Positions 8,874 to 15,953 of a stretch of 64,000 bases of DNA are shown here, one piece after another (the stretch's first letter is position 1; each line of letters opens with the position of its first letter). The DNA lies in the NCBI RefSeq assembly GCF_001262495.1, contig NZ_LGYE01000001.1, positions 124,001 to 188,000 of the forward strand, in the 5' to 3' direction. A program made the translations under genes and the position numbers. The stretch comes from Microbacterium sp. GCS4 (GTDB lineage Bacteria; Actinomycetota; Actinomycetes; Actinomycetales; Microbacteriaceae). A model generated the notes under the pieces. It was given only the letters and a program-made list of their open reading frames with translations, was not told the origin of the DNA and did no database searches.

Positions 8874-8913
8874 CGGGGCAGACTCCCTCCATCCGAACTC
8901 CGGAGAACGCCCG

Positions 8914-9144
8914 ATGATCACCGTCACCCGCCTCGACAGCACGAGGTTCGCGGTCAACCCCGACCTGATCGAGCGCATCCAGGAGTCGCCGGACACGACC
9001 CTGCACATGGTGGATGGCCACGTCTACGTGGTGCGCGAGGACATGGATGCCGTGATCGCGCTCGTCGTCGACTATCGCGCGCGTGTGCTCGGCGCGGCGC
9101 AGGCCCTGACGTCGCACGCACCGGCCGCCCGGACCGAGGTCTGA
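8914..9144 (+). CDS. flbD: FlbD-family flagellar protein
   Basis: This 76-residue protein begins MITVTRLDSTRFAVNPDLIE, the typical FlbD opening (MIxVTRLNGxxFxLNxDLIExI), with ESPDTTLHMVDGHVYVV behind it. FlbD-family proteins are small, conserved in Gram-positive flagellar clusters between flgE and motA, and of unsettled function. This is not the Caulobacter NtrC-type regulator of the same name. It is the first gene of its unit, with motA starting two bases after its stop. Confidence 0.9.
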   Translation: MITVTRLDSTRFAVNPDLIERIQESPDTTLHMVDGHVYVVREDMDAVIALVVDYRARVLGAAQALTSHAPAARTEV

Positions 9145-9146
9145 TC

Positions 9147-9938
9147 GTGGATCCCGCATTCCTCATCGGCGTCGTCCTCGCCTTCGGCGCGCTCGTCGCC
9201 ATGATCACGATGGAAGGGGCGAGCTTCCAGGCCCTGTTCATCCCGGCGCCCATGATCCTCGTGATCGGCTCGACGATCGGCGTCGGCATCGCGAGCCATA
9301 CGCTGCGCGACACCAAGCTCGCGGTGCAGAGCCTCGGCCGCATGGTGCGCGGTCCCCGCATGACCCCGGAGGCGGTGATCCCGTTCCTGGTCGGCTACGC
9401 CGAGAAGGCCCGCGGCGAGGGTCTGCTGTCGCTCGAGCAGGAGCTCGACGGCGCGCCGGACGACTTCACACGACAGGCGCTGCAGGCGCTGGCGGACGGC
9501 ACCGACGCGGAGGACCTGCGGACGGTCATGGACGACGAGATCGAGGCGGCTTCGTCCCGCAACCGCGTCGCGGCGAAGTTCTTCGCCTCGCTCGGCGGCT
9601 ACGCGCCCACGATCGGCATCGTCGGCACCGTCGTATCGCTGACGCACGTGCTCGAGAAGCTGGACGAACCCGACCACCTCGGTCCGATGATCGCCGCGGC
9701 GTTCGTTGCGACGCTGTGGGGTCTGCTGTCGGCCAACTTCATCTGGAACCCGATCGCCGGACGGCTGAACCGCATCGGCGCGGTGGAGCTCGAGCGCATG
9801 ACGCTGGTCGCCGAGGGCATGCTCGCGATCCAGGCCGGAAGCGCCCCGCACCTGCTGCAGGAACGCCTCGAGGCCCTGTCCACCGTCCGGCCCAAGGCCA
9901 AGAAGGCCAAGGCGTCCGCGAGCGAGGATGCGGCGTGA
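9147..9938 (+). CDS. motA: Flagellar motor stator protein MotA
   Basis: This 263-residue membrane protein starts at GTG. It has two N-terminal membrane helices (FLIGVVLAFGALVAMITMEG; LFIPAPMILVIGSTIGVGI) and two near the C-terminal third, including the conserved FFASLGGYAPTIGIVGTVVS segment with the proline that acts in proton-driven torque. The cytoplasmic loop between helices 2 and 3 carries the charged residues expected to meet FliG. Its stop overlaps the motB GTG. Confidence 0.96.
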   Translation: MDPAFLIGVVLAFGALVAMITMEGASFQALFIPAPMILVIGSTIGVGIASHTLRDTKLAVQSLGRMVRGPRMTPEAVIPFLVGYAEKARGEGLLSLEQELDGAPDDFTRQALQALADGTDAEDLRTVMDDEIEAASSRNRVAAKFFASLGGYAPTIGIVGTVVSLTHVLEKLDEPDHLGPMIAAAFVATLWGLLSANFIWNPIAGRLNRIGAVELERMTLVAEGMLAIQAGSAPHLLQERLEALSTVRPKAKKAKASASEDAA

Positions 9939-10768
9939 GCACCGCGCGGCGGACACGGGGTCGCGGCCACGGCGACGACTCGCACGACGAGCCGGACGAG
10001 CGCTGGGCCGTCTCCTACGCCGACATGGTGACGGTGCTGATGTGCCTGTTCATCGTGCTGTTCGCCATCTCGAGCGTCGACGCGACCAAGTTCCAGCTCC
10101 TCGCGAACAGCCTCGCCTCGGGGTTCGGGCAGGAGGAGACCCATTCGGGCGGGGCGGACACGGCGGAGGGCGTCGTCGTGCCACCAGAGATGCGGGACGA
10201 GGACGGCGTGGTCGACCTGACCACGCCCGCCGACCTGACCGCCCGCGCGACCGCGGAGTACGAGTCGCTCGAGGAGCTCAAGGAGCGGATGCTCGCGGCT
10301 CTGACCACCCAGGGACTGCAGAACACGGTCGACTTCGTGATCGACGACCGCGGTCTCAGTGTGGGACTGATCGGCGCCGAGACGTTCTTCGGCGACAACA
10401 GCACCGACCTGTCGGCGACGGCCGATGCGGTGCTCGACTCGATCGGCGACGTGCTGGGAACCGTCGACAATCAGGTGAGCATCGAGGGGCACGCGGACCA
10501 CCGGGTGTCGGCCTACCCGTTCCCGACGAACTGGGAGCTCTCGGGCGGTCGGGCGACGCAGGTCGCACGTTTCCTCGTCGAGCACGAGGGCATCGCGGGG
10601 CCGCGGGTCAAGGCCACCGCGTACTCGGATACGCGCCCGATCGTGCAGGGGGACTCGCCGGAGGCGCTCGCCAGTAACCGGCGCGTCGACATCGTCGTCG
10701 AGTCGAACGAGGAGGAGCAGGTGCGTGCCCTCATCCCCGCCATCGTCCAGGGAGCCGCAGCGAAATGA
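9935..10768 (+). CDS. motB: Flagellar motor stator protein MotB
   Basis: This 277-residue protein is read from GTG 9935, which overlaps the motA stop. The single membrane helix follows WAVSYADMVTVLMCLFIVLF, in which the Asp of YAD is the channel carboxylate (about residue 28). The C-terminal part is an OmpA-like peptidoglycan-binding domain (VSIEGHADH, then NWELSGGRATQVARFLVE and NRRVDIVVE). A longer frame reaching back into motA is open but cannot be the gene. Confidence 0.95.
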   Translation: MSTARRTRGRGHGDDSHDEPDERWAVSYADMVTVLMCLFIVLFAISSVDATKFQLLANSLASGFGQEETHSGGADTAEGVVVPPEMRDEDGVVDLTTPADLTARATAEYESLEELKERMLAALTTQGLQNTVDFVIDDRGLSVGLIGAETFFGDNSTDLSATADAVLDSIGDVLGTVDNQVSIEGHADHRVSAYPFPTNWELSGGRATQVARFLVEHEGIAGPRVKATAYSDTRPIVQGDSPEALASNRRVDIVVESNEEEQVRALIPAIVQGAAAK

Positions 10769-10775
10769 GAGACCT

Positions 10776-11708
10776 GTGACCATCACCGTCGACGAGACCG
10801 CCGTGCCCGCCGCGCCGACCGCCGAGTCCGTGCGCGTAGACGGGGCGGACCGGTACCCCGCGTACGACTTCAGCCGCCCCGCACAGCTGGATCGCGAGAG
10901 CATCCGCCACCTCGAGGCGGGCTTCGAGGCCTTCGCCCGCCTGTGGTCGGCGCAGCTGACCGCGAAGGTCCGGGTCCGCGCCCACCTCGCACTCGAGCGC
11001 GTGGAGCTCGTGTCGTACGAGGAGTACGCCGAGACGCTCCCGCTCACGACGGCCATGGTCGTCGGCTCGCTGGTCGGGCGCGAGGAGCCGTGCGTGGTGC
11101 AGTTCGGGCTCGACAGCGCTCTGCTGTGGGTCGTGCAGATGATGGGCGGGCGCAGCACCTCGCTGCCCGAGGCCCGCACGTTCACCCCGATCGAACTCGC
11201 ACTCGTGCGCCACCTCATGGAGGACACCTTCGAGCACCTGCACGCCGGGCTCGACGGTCTGCTGCCGGGGGAGCCGCGCTTCTCCGCCGTGCACTACAAC
11301 CCCCAGTACATGCAGGTGATCTCCGCTGCGGCTGCCGTGATCGTCGCCCGGTACTCGATGCGTTTGGGCGACGCCGAGAACACCGCCACCGTCATGATCC
11401 CGGCGTCGGCCGTCGCCGATCGGCTCGCCGCCAGCGGATCGGATGCCGCGGCAGCGCACACCCCGGCGCACACCGTGGCGCAGGTGCGCAGCACGCCGCT
11501 CGAGCTGACCCTCCGGCTCGCGCCGCTCACGATCGGCGCGGGGGAGGTACTCGACCTCGCGCCGGGAGATCTGCTCCGGCTGCCGCATCCCGAGACCTCC
11601 CCCTTCGAACTCGTCGCCGGGAACACGAGGATCGCGCTCGCGACCCCCGGCAGCCGCGGTTCGCGACTGACCTGCCTGATCTCGACCACCTCCGAGGAGA
11701 CCCACTGA
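10776..11708 (+). CDS. fliM: Flagellar motor switch protein FliM
   Basis: This 310-residue protein reads from GTG 10776. FliM is the middle ring of the switch and binds CheY-P. The body matches FliM (YDFSRPAQLDRESIRHLEAG, about residues 28-47, and the central CheC-like domain with FTPIELALVRHLMEDTFEHL). The C-terminal SpoA-like domain has LELTLRLAPLTIGAGEVLDL and GDLLRLPHP. The N-terminal CheY-binding peptide is not obvious: the first about 25 residues are acidic/Ala-rich without the LSQxEID core. Confidence 0.93.
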   Translation: MTITVDETAVPAAPTAESVRVDGADRYPAYDFSRPAQLDRESIRHLEAGFEAFARLWSAQLTAKVRVRAHLALERVELVSYEEYAETLPLTTAMVVGSLVGREEPCVVQFGLDSALLWVVQMMGGRSTSLPEARTFTPIELALVRHLMEDTFEHLHAGLDGLLPGEPRFSAVHYNPQYMQVISAAAAVIVARYSMRLGDAENTATVMIPASAVADRLAASGSDAAAAHTPAHTVAQVRSTPLELTLRLAPLTIGAGEVLDLAPGDLLRLPHPETSPFELVAGNTRIALATPGSRGSRLTCLISTTSEETH

Positions 11709-12361
11709 TGAGCACCTTCCACGAGACGGCCGTCGCCGCGGCGATCGCCGGCAGGCTGCCGTTCGGCTACCCGGTGATCCCCGCGCCGTCGACGGATCCC
11801 GGGGCCGTCGGCTCGGCGATCGTCGCGACGTTCACGGGCACCCCGGGCGCGAGGATCGCGATCCAGGTGCTGGACCCGTCGCAGCTCGAGGACGGATCGC
11901 CGACCGCGCCGCTCGCCGACCGGCTGCACCCGATCCTCGAGGCGGCGGTCGCGGTGCTCGGCACCGGCACGCTGGCGGCGGGGGAGGAGGTGCCCGCGGC
12001 ATCCGTGTTCGCGGAAGCCGGGACGCAGGTCTTCGACATGGTCGACGCCGCAGGAACTGTCGTGGCACGCGCGGCCGTGCGCGTCGAGGGCACCCAGGCG
12101 TCCCCCGCCGGCCCTCAGCGGCTGAGCAGGATCGCCGGTGTGGAGATGGAGCTCGTCGTCGAGATCGGACGGACGCGGATGCCGGTGCGCGACGTGCTGT
12201 CGCTCGAGCCGGGACGCGTGGTGGAGCTGGACAGGGCCGCCGGCTCGCCCGCAGACATCAAGCTCAACGGCCGATTGATCGGTCACGGCACGGTGGTCGT
12301 GGCCGAAGGCGACTTCGCGATCCGCGTCGAGCGGATCCTCGACGGCGCCGAGGTCGTCTGA
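11708..12361 (+). CDS. fliN: Flagellar motor switch protein FliN, with extended N-terminal region
   Basis: The ATG overlaps the fliM stop. The last 80 residues of 217 are a SpoA domain typical of FliN (GVEMELVVEIGRTRMPVRDV, then LSLEPGRVVELDR, ADIKLNGRLIGHG, FAIRVERIL). The first about 135 residues are extra compared with enteric FliN and resemble a divergent CheC-like module (AVAAAIAGRLPFGYPVIPAP). This makes it more like the FliY/FliN arrangement, but I see no clear CheC phosphatase motif (E..N). Confidence 0.9.
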   Translation: MSTFHETAVAAAIAGRLPFGYPVIPAPSTDPGAVGSAIVATFTGTPGARIAIQVLDPSQLEDGSPTAPLADRLHPILEAAVAVLGTGTLAAGEEVPAASVFAEAGTQVFDMVDAAGTVVARAAVRVEGTQASPAGPQRLSRIAGVEMELVVEIGRTRMPVRDVLSLEPGRVVELDRAAGSPADIKLNGRLIGHGTVVVAEGDFAIRVERILDGAEVV

Positions 12362-12364
12362 CCC

Positions 12365-12823
12365 ATGGACGACCTGCTCGTCGCTCTGCGCGCGGTGGTC
12401 GCCCTGGCCGCGGTGCTCGGCCTGCTGCTGTTCCTCAGCCGACGGCTGCAGAAGAGCCAGGCGCGGGGGGAGAGTCCCCTGTCCGGCCTGCTTCCGAAGG
12501 GACTCGGCTCGCTCGCGGCGAGACTGCCATCGCGGCCGACGTCCGCGACGCGTGGCCGCCCGGCATCCCGTCCGCGCGAGCGGGTGAAGCCGCGGCCGGA
12601 GAAGATCACGGTCGTCGCACGCACGGGGCTCGGCGGCAAGACGCAGCTCGTCGTCGCCGAGTTCGGCGGCATCCGCTATGTCCTCGGGGTGACCGAGAGC
12701 GGAGTGAGCGTCGTCGACACGCAGGAGGCGCCACCCGTCGAGGAGGTCGGCGTCGAGGAGGCGGCGGCCGAGATCGAGCCGCCGAACGACATCGTCGACC
12801 GCGCTCTCCGTTCGGTGGCGTGA
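12365..12823 (+). CDS. fliO: Flagellar biosynthetic protein FliO
   Basis: This 152-residue protein has an N-terminal membrane helix (DLLVALRAVVALAAVLGLLL) followed by a basic cytoplasmic region and a small beta-rich domain with ITVVARTGLGGKTQLVVAEF and YVLGVTESG. This is the FliO pattern (KLxVVERLxLGxKxxLxLV-like). FliO helps assemble the FliP-FliR pore. It is the last gene before the fliP promoter; family sequence conservation is low, so identification leans on position and the helix-plus-domain layout. Confidence 0.87.
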   Translation: MDDLLVALRAVVALAAVLGLLLFLSRRLQKSQARGESPLSGLLPKGLGSLAARLPSRPTSATRGRPASRPRERVKPRPEKITVVARTGLGGKTQLVVAEFGGIRYVLGVTESGVSVVDTQEAPPVEEVGVEEAAAEIEPPNDIVDRALRSVA

Positions 12824-12838
12824 ACCGCCCTCGCCGCG

Positions 12839-12868
12839 GTTACCGGAGACACGCGATGTCGCGATAGT
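12839..12868 (+). promoter_or_regulatory. Predicted flagellar sigma promoter, copy 3, upstream of fliPQR-flhBA
   Basis: GTTAC (12839-12843), 14 nt, GTCGCGATAGT (12858-12868). Spacing and both blocks equal copies 1 and 2. The predicted start near 12875 coincides with the first base of a hairpin shared with the fliH leader. Confidence 0.75.
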
Positions 12869-12874
12869 CGTCCA

Positions 12875-12891
12875 CGAGCACGGATCGCTCG
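12875..12891 (+). promoter_or_regulatory. 5'-terminal hairpin with GGA in the loop (possible CsrA site), fliP leader
   Basis: CGAGC (12875-12879), loop ACGGATC, GCTCG (12887-12891). It is the same hairpin as at 3255-3271 apart from the last loop base, and at the same offset from the -10 element. More GGA triplets follow in the leader before the fliP start. Confidence 0.5.
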
Positions 12892-12939
12892 CCCCCTCGG
12901 CTACGGATCGGCCACGACACCCTTCTCCGGAGTGCCGCC

Positions 12940-13779
12940 GTGCCCCCTGCCGCGTCCGTCTCCGCGCCGTCTGCGCGCGAACGACGTCTGCCGCGTGCCG
13001 CGATCGTCGTCGCGATCGCGCTGGGCGTCGCGATGCTGTGGGTGCTGTTCACCACAGTCGGGGCGCATGCGGCGACCACGGACCCGACGGACTCGGGTGA
13101 CGGCACCGGCGGCGGCGTGACGATCAACGGCATCAACGGCACGCCGTCGGACAGCATCATGACGCTGCTGGGCATCACGGTGCTCAGTGTGGCCCCCGCG
13201 CTGCTGCTCATGATGTCGAGCTTCACCAAGATCTTCGTGGTGCTCGCGCTGACCCGCAACGCGCTGTCGCTGCCTTCCATCCCGCCCAACCAGGTCCTGG
13301 CCGGCCTCAGCCTCTTCCTGACGCTGTTCATCATGTGGCCCGTGCTCACCGACATCAACGCGGTCGCGGTGAGCCCTTTCACCGCGGGTGACATCGACTT
13401 CGGGCGCGCGTTCGAACTGGCGCAGGAACCGCTGAGGCAGTGGATGCTCGCCTACACGCGTGAGGAGGACATCGCGCTGATGCACCGCGCGGCACAGATG
13501 GACAACCCCGCGGACGTCTCAGCGATCGGTCTGCAGACCCTCGTGCCCGCGTTCATGCTCAGCGAGCTGCGGGCGGCGTTCCTCATCGGCTTCGTGATCT
13601 TCGTGCCGTTCCTCGTGATCGATCTCGTGGTCGCGAGCGCGCTGATGTCGATGGGCATGATGATGCTCCCGCCGGTCATGATCTCGCTGCCGTTCAAGAT
13701 CCTCCTGTTCCTCCTGATCGACGGCTGGGGCATGGTCATCACGGCGCTCGTGCAGTCGTACAGCGGAGGTGGCGGATGA
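12940..13779 (+). CDS. fliP: Flagellar export gate protein FliP
   Basis: This 279-residue protein is read from GTG 12940 after CGGAG. An N-terminal signal/first membrane helix (AAIVVAIALGVAMLWVLFTT, ending GAHA) is followed by a short linker. The FliP core comes next: LLMMSSFTKIFVVLALTRNA, IPPNQVLAGLSLFLTLFIMW, and the C-terminal FMLSELRAAFLIGFVIFVPF and SMGMMMLPPVMISLPFKILL. FliP forms the five-fold entry ring of the export channel. It overlaps fliQ by four bases. Confidence 0.97.
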   Translation: MPPAASVSAPSARERRLPRAAIVVAIALGVAMLWVLFTTVGAHAATTDPTDSGDGTGGGVTINGINGTPSDSIMTLLGITVLSVAPALLLMMSSFTKIFVVLALTRNALSLPSIPPNQVLAGLSLFLTLFIMWPVLTDINAVAVSPFTAGDIDFGRAFELAQEPLRQWMLAYTREEDIALMHRAAQMDNPADVSAIGLQTLVPAFMLSELRAAFLIGFVIFVPFLVIDLVVASALMSMGMMMLPPVMISLPFKILLFLLIDGWGMVITALVQSYSGGGG

Positions 13780-14051
13780 ACCCCGAGGCGGTCATGGACA
13801 TCGGGCAGGCGGCGCTGATCCTCGGCGCGAAGCTCTGCGCGCCGCTGCTCATCACGGCTCTCGTGGTCGGGTTCGCGATCTCCCTGCTGCAGTCGATCAC
13901 CCAGGTGCAGGAGATGACGATCTCGTTCGTGCCCAAGCTCGTGGCCGTCGGCATCGCGCTGCTCGTGAGCGGGCACTGGATGATCGCCGAGCTCATCGCG
14001 TTCTCCAACGAGATGTTCGCGCGCATCCCCGGGCTGCTGAACGGCGGCTGA
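13776..14051 (+). CDS. fliQ: Flagellar export gate protein FliQ
   Basis: This 91-residue, two-helix membrane protein has the FliQ signature (CAPLLITALVVGFAISLLQS, then ITQVQEMTISFVPKLVAVGI). Four FliQ subunits seal the side of the FliP/FliR pore. The length is exactly that of the family. Start and stop overlap fliP and fliR respectively, which is the conserved fliP-Q-R order. Confidence 0.97.
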   Translation: MNPEAVMDIGQAALILGAKLCAPLLITALVVGFAISLLQSITQVQEMTISFVPKLVAVGIALLVSGHWMIAELIAFSNEMFARIPGLLNGG

Positions 14052-14812
14052 TGGACATCCCGATCGATTTCACCTGGCTCGAGGCCACCTCGCTCGCGTG
14101 CGTGCGCATCACGGCGTTCCTCGTGATCGCACCGCCGTTCAGCCACGGCACGATCCCGATGCGCATCAAGGCGATGCTCGGCGTCGGCCTCGCGCTCGCG
14201 GTGTCCCCGGTCGTGACCGTCGGCTACGAGCGCCTCGACACCGGGGCGTTCCTCCTGGCGCTCGCGGGCCAGACGCTCACGGGCGCCCTGCTCGGCTTCC
14301 TCGTGATGATCCTGTTCAGCGCGATCCAGGGAGCGGGGCACCTGGTCGACACGTTCGGCGGCTTCCAGATGGCGCAGGCCTTCGACCCCGGCATGGCGAT
14401 CAACGGCGCGCAGTTCACGCGGCTCTTCCAGATGACGGCGATCCTGCTGCTGTTCGCCTCGGACGGGTACCAGCTCGTGCTCGGCGGGTTGTTCCGCTCG
14501 TTCGACGCCGTGTCGGTGAGTGGCGCGATCGACCTCGCCTCCCCGGCCGAGGCTCTGGTCGGCGCGGCCGGGCAGATGATGCTCAGTGCGGTGCAGATCG
14601 CAGGCCCGCTGCTGATCGTGCTGTTCCTCGCCGACGTGGGCCTCGGTCTCATCACGCGGGTCGCGCCCGCACTGAACGCGTTCGCGATGGGCTTCCCCGT
14701 CAAGATCGCCCTGACCCTTGTGCTCGTCGGCTTCGTGTACGCCGCGCTCCCCGGTGTGGTGGGCGCGATCGCCGAGGACGCGGTCCGCACCATCCTGGGG
14801 GTGATCCGATGA
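14051..14812 (+). CDS. fliR: Flagellar export gate protein FliR
   Basis: Reading from ATG 14051, overlapping the fliQ stop by one base, gives 253 residues with about six membrane helices. Recognisable parts are ACVRITAFLVIAPPFSHGTI, a GALLGFLVMILFSAIQGAGH loop typical of FliR, and ITRVAPALNAFAMGFPVKIA near the C-terminus. FliR completes the helical FliP5-Q4-R1 pore. A longer open frame that reads back through fliQ is a shadow. Confidence 0.96.
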   Translation: MDIPIDFTWLEATSLACVRITAFLVIAPPFSHGTIPMRIKAMLGVGLALAVSPVVTVGYERLDTGAFLLALAGQTLTGALLGFLVMILFSAIQGAGHLVDTFGGFQMAQAFDPGMAINGAQFTRLFQMTAILLLFASDGYQLVLGGLFRSFDAVSVSGAIDLASPAEALVGAAGQMMLSAVQIAGPLLIVLFLADVGLGLITRVAPALNAFAMGFPVKIALTLVLVGFVYAALPGVVGAIAEDAVRTILGVIR

Positions 14813-15912
14813 GCACCGCCGACACCGGGGAACGCACCGAGAAGGCGACCGAGCAGCGGCTCCGCGAGGCACGGCGCAAGGGACAGATCGGTCGGAGCCA
14901 GGACTTCACCGCCTGGGTGTGCATCGCGGCCGCCGGGGTCATGATGGTCCCGACCCTGGCTTCGGGCACGCAGGTGGCGACCGAGCTCTTCCTGCGGGTC
15001 GCCCAGGTGGCGCAGCACCCGACGGATGCCGCGGCGCTCGACGCCCTGGATGCCGCGATCTCCTCGCTCGGCGGCATCCTGCTCCCTATGCTCGTCGTCG
15101 TGCTGCTCGCGACCACCGCGACGGCGGTCGCCCAGGGCGGCATCCACCTGCGCGGCGTGACCCTGCGGGCGGAGCAGTTCAACGTCGTGTCGGGGCTCAA
15201 GCGGGTCTTCGGCCAGCAGGCGCTGTGGGAGGGCGTCAAGGCGCTGCTGAAGACCGTCGCGATCGGGCTGGCGCTGTGGATCGTGGTGTCGGGGCTCGTG
15301 CCCGTGCTGATGGCCAGCGGCAGCCACAACATCACCTGGCTCCTGGAGCAGGCCGCCGGAGGCGCGGTCGCGCTCCTCCAGGTCGCCGTGGTCGTCGGCA
15401 TCCTCCTCGCCGCGATCGACGTCGCCGTCGTCATGCGTCGCAACCGCAAGCACACGCACATGACGAAGAAGGAGGCGAAGGACGAGCACAAGAAGACCGA
15501 AGGCGACCCGCTCGTGCGCTCCCAGCGGCGCTCGCGTCAGATCGCCCTGAGCCGGAATCGGATGATCGCCGCCGTGGGCGACAGCGACGTCGTGCTCGTG
15601 AACCCGACCCACGTCGCGGTCGCACTGCGCTACGAGCCGGGAACGTCCGCACCGCGGGTCGTCGCGAAGGGGGCAGGAGTCGTCGCGCAGAAGATCCGCG
15701 AGAAGGCGGAGGAGGCCGGTGTGCCGATGGTGCGCGACGTCCCGCTCGCACGCGCGCTGCATGCTGCGTGCGACATCGGCCGCGAGATTCCTGAGGAGCT
15801 CTTCACGGCCGTCGCCCAGGTGCTGGCCTTCATCGAGCACCTGAAGCGCCGCGGTACGGCACGCGGCACCCATACCATGCCTTTCGCGAACACCCGAGAG
15901 CGCGGGCTCTGA
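14809..15912 (+). CDS. flhB: Flagellar export specificity switch protein FlhB
   Basis: This 367-residue protein reads from the ATG overlapping fliR. It opens with the FlhB start pattern (GERTEKATEQRLREARRKGQ, then IGRSQDF), has four membrane helices, and a soluble C-terminal domain with the NPTH autocleavage motif at residues 265-268 (VLVNPTHVAVALRY). Cleavage between N265 and P266 switches secretion from hook to filament substrates, on a signal from FliK. The tail after residue 345 is basic. Confidence 0.97.
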   Translation: MSTADTGERTEKATEQRLREARRKGQIGRSQDFTAWVCIAAAGVMMVPTLASGTQVATELFLRVAQVAQHPTDAAALDALDAAISSLGGILLPMLVVVLLATTATAVAQGGIHLRGVTLRAEQFNVVSGLKRVFGQQALWEGVKALLKTVAIGLALWIVVSGLVPVLMASGSHNITWLLEQAAGGAVALLQVAVVVGILLAAIDVAVVMRRNRKHTHMTKKEAKDEHKKTEGDPLVRSQRRSRQIALSRNRMIAAVGDSDVVLVNPTHVAVALRYEPGTSAPRVVAKGAGVVAQKIREKAEEAGVPMVRDVPLARALHAACDIGREIPEELFTAVAQVLAFIEHLKRRGTARGTHTMPFANTRERGL

Positions 15913-15953
15913 CTCCGGTCGGCACCGCACACGCACGAGAGAACGAGAGAAGA

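Noticed and set aside
5598..9008. A 1136-codon open frame on the - strand
   Set aside because: It runs antisense through fliJ-fliK-flgD-flgE, all well supported on the + strand, and has no recognisable domain.
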